Notes under the pieces: model-generated
What the model was told of the DNA's origin: nothing
Databases searched by the model: none
What the model saw: only the letters and a program-made list of their open reading frames with translations
Part shown: positions 55,314 to 64,000 of the stretch, one piece after another
Position numbering within the stretch: the stretch's first letter is position 1
Layout of the letters: each line of letters opens with the position of its first letter
Origin: Sciurus carolinensis
Lineage: Eukaryota; Chordata; Mammalia; Rodentia; Sciuridae
Direction: 5' to 3'
Assembly (NCBI RefSeq): GCF_902686445.1
Contig: NC_062214.1
Span: forward strand, 92,112,738 to 92,176,737
DNA: 64,000 bases
Position numbers and translations under genes: made by a program

Positions 55314-58300
55314 ACATATTTCTTTTGAGACAGCAACTCAGACGCTTTTTCTTCTGATTCACTGTGTTATGCAGTCAAGAATCTTGAGCTTCTCTAGATC
55401 ATAAAATTCATTTGCTTCTGAGCAGATAGGAATGGCAATGTTCTTAACACTCATCTCATTTGAGAAGTCTGTGTACATGCTCCAAATAAAATAAGGAAGT
55501 AATATTTGACCCCAGTCAGGAAGCCTCTAGAATCTTTTTCCCCATCACACAAATGTTTCTCATTTGGTCCAAGCTCTGTTTCAACTGCATGCCAAGAAAA
55601 GACAAAGACAAAGCCCACTACCACCTACTCCTGCTTTCATGGAAACATTATAAATTAACTCATACGTCACACAGTGCAGGCTCCCCACAAAACATGATTG
55701 TTGACAAATAGTCACCACAGCATTTTCTGGAACACAGCTTTGTTCTTAGGTGTTCTTTTGCTCATCTAACCAGGTCCTGACCTTCTTTCTCTTGAAAAAA
55801 AAAAGGACAGCATAATCCCATCTAAAGCCTCTGACATTATTTTGTACAGAATCAAGAACGTCAACGTCAAAAGCAACTTCTTTATAACATGAAATAATTT
55901 CAGAAGCAGACACTGACTGGACATAGCATCTTAATGTCCTAATATTCCCTTGCTAAATAAATCCCAGGTATGAGGGGGATGTCAGCAGTTTTAACTTTCA
56001 CACTGATTCCCTTATTACCATTCTGTTAGAACCATTTCAAAGAAATTTTAATCAGCATGCTAGCTCTCTGGCACAATTCCTAGATTAGGTAAACTCAGGT
56101 AACCTATACAGGCCCTGAGGGCATTACACCAAAGCCAGACCTGTTCTCTTTCTATTTCAGGGATCATGCTTCAGAATGGTAAACAAAAGCTTTTTGGTTA
56201 ACACCAAAAGGAGGGAAGGGAAATTTCAAGTTCCTGGATTCCTGAAATCTACACCTTTATTGTTGTTGTCCATTCTTCTAAAGACACTCTCCGGTGATGA
56301 GCATGTAAACTTACTCAATACTCTACACCAAAGATGTACCTTTCTTTTCCAACCAGAAATTCTAGATGCAGAAAGGACTCTGAGAATTCTATAGGCTAGG
56401 GATTTTCTCCAATCAGAATTCCACTAAGGACAGATGGTAGTGGGAAGCATACACAACAAGCATGGGATTTCTTTCACTTCAATTATGGAATTCTGTGTTC
56501 GAGCTGAAGTTCAAGTCATGCAAACTTTGCACTTATTTAATATTTGCATGCTTACTTCCATATGAAAGTACAGTTTGGTCTTCCATATTCCCTGAGTAAA
56601 ATTAAGGTTCCAATAAGATGTTTTAAGGCTTATCTTGGTGTCATAAATCCAGGATCACCACTTAGCACTTCATCCCTGCCCTGGAAGCAGCAATTTGTTT
56701 CTTCCCTTCCTCCTCCAGAAAAGGAACCTACTGCCCAAATATATTTAGTGACTTAACTGAGACACTTGGAGGCAGGCCCAGATACAGAACCCAGGTCTCC
56801 AGCCCATGCTGGGGGTGGGGGATCTTTGCCACTTTGCAAACATATACTTCACAGCCACCCAAGCAATTCTGTAACTTACAAGGTCCAAGATTAACTATAA
56901 ATTCTGCCCATATATCTGCTCCAAACTGAGGTAGGCTTACATTGGTGAATATCCTTCCAAGCTTGAACCAAGGTTTAAAAAAAATGGAGGCCTCATTCAT
57001 CACTGGCTTTCACACTGTCCAAAAATCCTTAGCTTTTGGAGGTTTTTTGTTTGTTTGTTTGTTTACACTTACTCCTCATCTACCATGGAATTTGTCTGCA
57101 TTCACACCATTTAAAATTAAAAGTAGGAGCTGCTTAGTGGAGTCAAACCAATAGAGCCTGCTCGGTCTGGACACACCATCCGACCTTCCTGAGTCCTGTT
57201 TCATAGTCACTAGACAGAGAGGTTAGCCAGTTTCAGAAGCTTGGCAGTCATTGAACTGGGTCCAACCACTAATTCTCAAGTCTTCCAGTATGGAACGCCT
57301 CCAGGTCTGCAACCACTGTCTCTCACGGGGGCATTCCCCACCAGGTCTCTCAAAGCCCTATTGCATTTGCATTGGAGAAAGGAGCAATGCTGAAAGCATT
57401 TCTCCACATCACCAACCACCAAAAGAGTTCCTGGTGACCTCACAATCCACAGAAATAAAAAGCCAAGAGCTCCTGGGCTCCAGGACCCATTTCCAACTCC
57501 AAAACCCTATGATTCAGTTCAGTCAACAAACTGGGGACAGATTCGGAAACTTCATTTTGAATTCTATGTTCTGCTTGGAAAGAATACTTAAGTCAAAAAC
57601 AGTTTTACAAAGAGAAAATAGCTTGGTTGCAAGTGTATTCAATGTATGGATGAAGATTTTTCATTTCGTAATAATTGGCAACCACAAATCAGTCCACGGC
57701 CACAACTTTCAAGGTAGACCTGGCATGAAGTTATTGTTTTGTGGGTAGAGAAAGTATATCCTTTACTACCTTGCCATGCCCCCAACCTTCTCCACTGACG
57801 CTGGCTACATCCACAACTCTGGAGGAGAGGGACTTTCATTGAGAGGCTGAACCCCTCCACACATGACCCGATAGTCTGTAGAACCACAGGATACAGCAGT
57901 TGTTTACAAGGAGGATTCTCGCTTTCAGGAAAAGAAATGTAACTTGTTGTCTGGAGAAGACTAATGTTCTCACCTGCCTTGCAAGTTTGCACTGCAATCC
58001 CTCCTTGAAAGAATCAAAGACAGTGAACCACTCACCCACACTACACAGGAATCCCCTCACCTCCATCATGCATGAAGCCAAGGTTTCTCCAGGTGGCAAG
58101 TCCCTAGGATAAAAGGAGGGGAAACTCCCAGAAAAGAGTGGGAACTGGAGGAACCTGCTAAGGCTAGAAGGAACGAGCACATACTGCTGCTGCTAGTGCA
58201 TAAGATAAAGGGTTTAGCACATTTCATTTGCCTCAAAGGAAAATGAAGGGGTGGGGGGAACCTTCCACTTACCACAAGTTTACCAGAACATTCACCATCC

Positions 58301-59044
58301 ATAAAAGAAATGAGAGAATCAGAAGATCACTAGGGGGTGGGGCGCAGGAGACTAGTGAAGACTCTGAACATTCACTTCAGGCAACCACATGCCCTTGTCA
58401 GTGGCAACAGAGAGTTAACATCCTGGGGCCCAGTCTTCCTCTCAGCAAGTTCAGATCCGAAATCATAATAAAGATGCTGAGGGATTTAGTCATGAGCCCT
58501 CCCCTCGGCCACCAAAAGGAATGGCAAAAATGCAGAGTGAGTGCTGGGAGCCAGAACGATTTCATTTTCCTCCTAACCATGCAAAGAATTTGCATTTAAA
58601 ATGAGCGTTTCATCAGACCTTCCAAGAATGCTCAGAGCTGGCTGCTAACATTACCAAGAACAAAAGTGATCCCCCACAACACCCAGTTTCTAATTATTTT
58701 AACAAAAGTACCTGGTTTCCCTGGGAGGCCAAAGAACTCTTCTAGCTAATAAATCTTACAAATCAGGTGCCAGATCAACTTAAAATATAGTCAGATCACA
58801 TTAATGAAAGGTAACAAGGACAAAAGGTACCTTCCTGGTGACAAAACTGCCCTGGAATCAAACTATATCATTTCACATGTTCAAGCTCAGTGGTGCCAGG
58901 AAACAAAGATTTGTGTGAGAGCTAAAGTAGAAACTATCGAGGAAGAAAAATTTGAAGGTTTTCCTTTATTCCACAACTAGAGATGTGTGCCAACCCTGGG
59001 TGCTGTGGGTGGGGGAGGTGGATCCCCACAGGAGCCAGATGGTG
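55314..59044. other. Unique non-coding stretch
   Basis: About 3.7 kb with no recognised transposon body. It holds a (GTTT)n run, a consensus-like splice acceptor at 56141-56160 and one copy of a 44-bp duplicated segment (56981-57024); the other copy is at 55121-55164. The longest frame (165 codons, 57251-57748) is without recognisable features. Confidence 0.5.
57042..57064. repeat. (GTTT)n microsatellite
   Basis: About four to five perfect units of GTTT after a T-run. Confidence 0.9.
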
Positions 59045-59105
59045 GGAAACCCACGTGAGTGTGACGCCAACCAGCCAGGAAGGCAATGGTGTGACGCTCG
59101 CTAGG
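59045..59105. promoter_or_regulatory. Candidate E-box/TGACG cluster
   Basis: A CACGTG palindrome (59052-59057) is followed by two copies of GTGTGACGC starting at 59059 and 59089, exactly 30 bp apart. CpG is locally enriched in an otherwise CpG-poor region. CACGTG is a bHLH core and TGACG a CREB/ATF-type half-site. Function is inferred. Confidence 0.35.
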
Positions 59106-60335
59106 CCTGTAAATTAACAGAAATGGTTCTCCGCATACCCTACCCAAGCAGCAGAACTTGATTTTGGAACGAGGGAGGAAGGATGAGATGCAGAGGGGAA
59201 CACCAAGTGTGCCTCACAGCTCCTCAGCCAATGGCTGGGGTCGGGGAGAGGGCAAGTCAGTGGGTGGCTGAGGCCTTGCTCCATACCAGGAGAAATTTTA
59301 AGTTTATTAAATACAGAAGAGACTTTTATCTTCTTTACATACTAATAAAATTGGAGGGTGGAAAAGAACACTAGGAAACCATCAATACAAGTTCAGAGAA
59401 GAGCCGCCAGAGCCATGGGGCTGGGGAAAGTCAAGAGGCACCCCTACTCTTGAAGGGGAGTAAAGACTCCAACTACTCACAGGACTCTGTGCCACAGTCA
59501 CCCACCAACCTGTGTGACAAAGGGGCATTTCCTGGGGATCTGAAGATACTGGAGCATCTCCTTCCACTCCTCCCCCATGTGGCAGAGCTGCTCTGTGGTC
59601 AGGACAGATTTTTACCAGAGCTAGAAAATTTCCCAACAAGAGCATTTTAATTAAAAATGAGACATCGGCAACGCAAGAGGAAGGGAGAAATCTCCAGAGG
59701 ATGCTGTCCAGCTTTCAGCTTCCATGTGGTTCCCATTCCTACCAGAGTCGCACACCAAGCTGGCTTTATCCTTGATAGTTCTGGAAGGGAGACCTGGACC
59801 AGCAGGCAAGAGCCACACCCACAGCTCCTGGCCACTTCCTCCTGCTCAGATCTCTCATTCAGCCTACAGCACTCCCCCACCCTTGTCCTAAAAACAGGGT
59901 GTCCCCTCTGGCTAAACAGATTTCCCCACATCTCTGAAGCCTGACATTGCTGACATCCCGGTTGGGTAAACTCCCAGCCTGGGAATCTGGACCCTCTGGG
60001 TCTAGGGAATATGAGTCACTGGCTAAAAACCAGGAACCTAACAGTAGTACCAATTTCCAAAACACAGGGCCCTAGCAACGTGTCCAGCCTACAGGCCTTT
60101 TTGGTAGGCCCAGGCCAGGGACCAGTTGTGGACAGCACAGAACACAGTCCCATCGTGCTTCCTGGTCCTCCCCTAGAGGCTGCTATGAAGTGATTCACTT
60201 CTTAGTGAATCATTTATTCTGCCATCATTTAAAATGAAAAACAAAAACAACCCTCCCTCTTGACCCTTACAAAGGAAAGTTAAATATCCCAGGCCTAATT
60301 ACTTCATTAGCTTGGATAGGGTCTAGGTAATGCTT
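59106..60335. other. Unique non-coding stretch
   Basis: No recognised transposon or exon. Overlapping frames of 60-95 codons on both strands have no family features. Confidence 0.5.
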
Positions 60336-60339
60336 GGAC

Positions 60340-60376
60340 TTTTCTTTTTCTTTTTCTTTTTCTTTTTTTTTTTTTT
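60340..60376. repeat. (CTTTTT)n simple repeat
   Basis: Several CTTTTT units running into a T-run. A homopyrimidine tract. Confidence 0.9.
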
Positions 60377-60394
60377 GCTGACCAGGCCACTCTT

Positions 60395-60600
60395 GAGCCA
60401 TCAGTACTGTCCATCAGTGTTCTGCAAGCTCTTACACTGCAGGAAGCACTCCTCCGCAGCACCTTACCTGGCTGGCCAGCTCTCATCCTCCAAGTGTTTA
60501 CCTAAATGTCAGCTCTTTAGAGATCCATCTGAAACAGTTGCCCTCTCCTCTCAACAGACCTTGCATTTCTTACTCCTGATGTCACTCTGGGATAGAGGTT
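60395..60600 (+). mobile_element. Possible L2 fragment
   Basis: CTGGCCAGCTCTCATCCTCC, AAATGTCAGCTCTTTAGAGA, TCCATCTGAAACAGTTGCCC and CTTACTCCTGATGTCACTCT loosely follow the sense L2 layout (CTGGctaaCTcctaCTCATCCTtC / AAATGTCAcctCcTcAGAGA). Confidence 0.45.
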
Positions 60601-60649
60601 GGTCTGCAATGGACTCTCTGTTAACTATTTGCTCAATAAGTAGACTGGG

Positions 60650-61115
60650 AAAAGTAAAGCAAACAATTGAAATGACACCACAAGGTGTAAACTCACTCAT
60701 GTCAAAAGGTATATGGAAGATGATTCATATCAGCTTTATTCATCAGAGCCAAAGTCTGGAAAATAACTCAAATGTCCTTGTACAGAAGACCAAATAGACA
60801 ATATGAATACAACCAAAGAACACCACAGCTCACATGACAATGTGGACAAATCGCACAAACATCGCCCTGAACAAAAGCAACAAAAACAAGAGGATACCCA
60901 TAGCAAGTCCATCTCCTGGAGTTCAAAATTAGGTAAAACTAAGTCAGGATGGTGACTAAGGAAAAAGGGTGCAGTCAGGGCAGGGTCGTCAGGAGGTTTC
61001 TGAAGTTCTGTTAGTTCTCTTTCCTAATCCGGATGCAGTTTACACAGGTGTGTTCGGACGTACATTTGTGGCTTGTGTACTTCTCCCTGGTCTCTTTCAA
61101 GACTTCCCTACAAAT
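60650..61115 (+). mobile_element. L1 3'-region fossil (L1M-type)
   Basis: ATATCAGCTTTATTCATCAG, AGCCAAAGTCTGGAAAATAA, CTCAAATGTCCTTG, GACAATGTGGACAAATCGCA, GTTCAAAATTAGGTAAAACT, CTGTTAGTTCTCTTTCCTAA and TTTACACAGGTGTGTTC match the sense order of an ancient L1 3' end. Degraded, with no coding capacity. Confidence 0.85.
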
Positions 61116-63290
61116 GAAGAAAATATCATCTGAAAGAAACATGGGATTTGTTTCTTAAGAGCCAAATACTGTCACAAGGACTGGCATCCTACACAGAGCA
61201 TCACTGTCCAAGTCTCTTCACACTGAACAAATCAAATCAAATGCTTCCTAAAACCTAAACCCACCAGGTCACATGGCTATCTGCTACAATCTCTTTCCCC
61301 TCCCAAGGTCCCAGAAAAGACGAACCTGAGTGCTAATTATTATTAATGGTCTTAAATGGAAACAGGTGATAGGAAAGTCACTGCCTGAGGCTGACACAGC
61401 ACCCAGGCAAGCAGCTAAAGCCCAACTCTGCTGAGAGTCTAGTGATTCAAGGTCCTGGGTCACACCAGAAGGAGGGAATAACCGTTATGGGCCACCTGCC
61501 TCCTCTTTCCCATAATTTCCTCTTTTTTCAAATGTTCCGTGAAAATCGATCATTTAAAGAGAAACACCTCTCACAAGAAGGAAAAAAAAAAAAATGGCAT
61601 TAATGGCAATGGCTCTTTGCTCAGTCCAGATCATAGGACCTGAGGCCAGCTACAGTCTGAAAGGCACATCCTGGAAGAGAATCATAGGGAACAAGGAAAA
61701 AATAAACACAATGCCAACTTTGTCCCCAGCACATCTAAGACTCATGCAGTCAACTGCTGGTCCACGGATTCTTTTATGCTAACAGTCCCAGAAGACAAGT
61801 GTTGGTTGGACCATTATCTTACTGCCAACCTGAAAAGTAGACTTGCAGACTCCACTGGTCAAGCATACCTGTGCACATTCACTTGTATACTCATATACAC
61901 ATATTGCTACCTCAAATTACCAAATTTTTCCCTACTTTTAAATTATTTCAGAGGATAGTCAGGGCTTGACGAATAGTATAAAAGCATACTATTTTACTGA
62001 TTTATAAAATACTTCACCTTTCTTTAGTAAGGCAATTCATATTTTGTCACCCCATTTGCTTCTGCCCAGAGAGGTAAAAAGAGCAGATAAATTGATCTCC
62101 ATTTGACTTAAAAAAAAAAAAAAATTAGAGCCCACTGCTATCCAATGACAGCCTAAGCCACTCAGGTCAGCAGACCCCAGGAATGGTGGCCATCAGAGGG
62201 AAGGGGACACAGGTGGGAGAAGGGCACCTGAAGACAATAGAGTCCCACTCAAACTGTACACCACCTTCAATTTCCTTCATCGAGTCTCTTTAAGCAGAAT
62301 CCCTCACTGCCTCCTAGAGTTTAAGAGATACTGCAGGAATTGTACCAAAAAACCAGGACCACCCAGACCCTTATCTGCTTTATCGATGATGCGCTTTCTC
62401 CAGCTCAGAATAAGAAATCAGAAGCACATAAGGAACCAGGTCCCCAACATTAAAGAGATTCCAAACTTGCTACTTCTAATATTCATCTCAGGGAATCAGG
62501 GGAGAGGCAGCAGGATGACCCTGAATGACCCTCAGCATGGAGGGAAACTGGAAAAAGACCCAGACACAAGAGTAAGCTTTGTCCCCAATCGCCCATTGCT
62601 ACACAAGCCCTTGCTTCAATCAAGATGCCAGCATGGCTGCAGAGAAGCTGCTGGCCAAGAAAGGCACCATTGTTGACTCATAGGGACATTTCCAAATCCT
62701 GAGAAAGGGAAGACAAGGTACACGACTGCTGGTGAGGGACAGATGGTCAGAGCTGTCATCTCACCATCATTTGGGGCAACATTTCTTTTTCCAGCTTTCT
62801 GGCAGAGTTGCTTCTAAACCACCCCAAACTTCCAAAGCATGGCTAATGACACAGGTAATCTGAGTTGTGACAAGACACACAAAAGAAAATCACCACCAGA
62901 AGCCATGCAAGTATTCAAAATAGCAGGTGATGAAGAGGGAGAGAGTGACAGAAGCCAAGCAGCAAAGTGGGTAAAATGTGACTTGTCCACACTCCTTTAC
63001 CTGCCCACTGGCTCTCACACAGATGCCGGCAAGTGTCTGCCCACATACACTCCAGCACACCTTCCCCTTTTCAAGGTCACAAGCTTGATGTGGCTTTACA
63101 ACCTAGAATTGGTAACAAATCCCAAGACAAACCAGCCAGTTCCCTGCCCCTCCACTTCCTTACCTCTGTCCAGCAGACACTCTGGGTCATCAGAAAAGGT
63201 TCTTTTGCCCACAGAAACTGATCCTGGAGAAGATGGGACCAGTTCCACTGCAGAATCAAAGAGTATACAGCTTACAAGTCCAATAAACCC
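61116..63290. other. Unique non-coding stretch
   Basis: No recognised transposon. A-runs at 61580-61593 and 62109-62123. The 165-codon plus-strand frame 62839-63336 runs into the adjacent LTR and has no recognisable domain. Confidence 0.5.
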
Positions 63291-63643
63291 TGCTGTGGTT
63301 GAATTGTATCCCTCCAAAATTTATATTGAACCCTAACCTTCAATGTGAGGTATTTGGAGTCAAGGTCTTCAGGAGGCAACTAGGTTTAAATGAGGTCTCA
63401 AGTGCTTCACCTTCATGATAGTATTAGTGTCCCTACAGGAAGAGACTCCAGTTAAATTGCTTGCTCTGCTGTTTGAGGACACAGCAAGGAGGCAGCTGTC
63501 TGTGAGCCAGGAAGAGGGCCCTCAGGAGAACCAACTGTGCTAGCATTCTGATCTCAGACTTCCAGCCTCCAGAACTGAGGAAATTCATTTCTGCCATTTA
63601 AGTTCATGGTATTTTGTTATGGCAGCCTGAGATGACTAATAAA
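63291..63643 (+). mobile_element. MaLR-type LTR (MLT/MST-like)
   Basis: TGCTGTGGTTGAATTGTATC, CTCCAAAATTTATATTGAAC, CCTAACCTTCAATGTGAGGT, GAGGACACAGCAAGGAGGCA, GATCTCAGACTTCCAGCCTC, CAGAACTGAGGAAATTCATT and ATTTTGTTATGGCAGCCTGA follow the well-known ancient MaLR layout from start to end. No internal region. The target duplication has decayed. Confidence 0.85.
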
Positions 63644-64000
63644 ATCTCCATGAGGATTGCCCTTGACCAAGGTTAGACAGTGCCATGTGCAAGCCTAATG
63701 TGTCACGCATTCACAGGTTGCAAACATTAGCTGGTGAGGAATGGTGTCCTACTATGTGGTCCTCTCCCACCCCTAGCTTGGTGACCCAACACCATAGTGT
63801 CTAAGAACTCTGTAATTCCCTTATCTTGCCAGAAAGCAGGAGCAGGAGTCAGAGGTAGGGAAAACCTGGGCAGCAAAACTCTTGGCAGGACAGTAAGCCC
63901 CAGGGAACAGAAATGGCCTCAAAACTTTTGTGTTGCATTCTCCCTGGAAGATCAGAGCCTCTGAAGGCATACTGACGATGTGAGAATCCTTCACTGGCAA
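63644..64000. other. Unassigned sequence to window end
   Basis: No recognised feature. Confidence 0.5.

Noticed and set aside
57251..57748. 165-codon open frame on the plus strand
   Set aside because: No recognisable family, mixed composition, and frames on the opposite strand overlap it. No splice or promoter context.
60330..60797. 155-codon frame starting with a long phenylalanine run
   Set aside because: The start is a translated (CTTTTT)n repeat and the rest reads through L2- and L1-like fossils.
62630..62682. Short frame (ATGGCTGCAGAGAAGCTGCT start) resembling the start of a processed gene
   Set aside because: Only about 16 codons before a stop, with no poly-A, no flanking duplication and no recognisable continuation.
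62839..63336. 165-codon open frame on the plus strand
   Set aside because: No domain, signal or family resemblance, no supporting splice sites, and its 3' end runs into an LTR that starts at 63291. Best explained as a chance frame.
1..64000. CRISPR array, operon, phage or other prokaryotic system
   Set aside because: Repeat content, SINEs, LTRs and lack of dense open frames show mammalian non-coding DNA. No regularly spaced direct repeats were found.

Overview
This window is mammalian nuclear DNA, almost certainly from a squirrel-family rodent (Sciuridae: ground squirrel, marmot or tree squirrel). The strongest sign is the set of young SINEs. Several copies have a tRNA-Ala/ID-type head (GGCTGGGG-TGTGGCTCAGTGG...GGTTCAATTCTCAGCACCACAT) with the longer tail typical of sciurids. 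Five good copies and one eroded copy are composite SINEs with a 7SL/B1-type part and an ID part, similar to the MEN-type elements described in squirrels. A shared family of ERVL-MaLR-like solo LTRs and a sciurid-looking L1 3' end agree with this. The species and the locus cannot be told from the sequence alone.

I find no protein-coding gene or structural RNA gene that I can support. The longest open frames (about 165 codons) start and stop arbitrarily, overlap recognisable repeats or carry no family signature. There is no CpG island. The window therefore reads as intergenic or deep intronic sequence. Base composition is even and AT-leaning, and CpG is rare except in two small islands.

Layout. 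1-8.4 kb: mostly unique sequence with MER5 and MIR fossils, a Z-DNA-prone tract (4261-4307) and an antisense L1 3' end (4885-5440). 8.4-13.5 kb: a solo LTR (8930-9333), two ancient SINE fossils, an L1 fossil, a homeobox-site-rich block (13020-13245) and an ID SINE. 13.6-28 kb: sparse repeats, an unusually repeat-poor AT-rich stretch (18.2-21.7 kb) that looks most like conserved regulatory DNA, an antisense L1 ORF2 fossil (about 21.76-22.30 kb), then a run of ID-type SINEs; the last of these splits a 51-bp tandem duplication. 28-41.2 kb: L2 and MER5 fossils, two antisense solo LTRs with perfect 5-bp target-site duplications, a composite SINE with a 15-bp duplication, a long L1 3' end, and two LTRs back to back (40352-41216). 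41.2-54.4 kb: composite SINEs, a 7SL-monomer SINE, an LTR with a nested L1 3' end, a 128-bp TG/CGCG/CA tract with high Z-DNA potential, and another solo LTR with a perfect target duplication. 54.4-64 kb: mostly unique sequence, with one antisense ID SINE, an L1 3' end, a small E-box/TGACG cluster (59045-59105) and a terminal LTR.

There are no genes to place in a pathway. The interpretable biology is a layered record of transposition and a few candidate regulatory or structural DNA elements. I found no evidence for a new biological system here. Repeat family names rest on recognition of consensus-like strings, not on a database search, so family-level names are more reliable than subfamily names.
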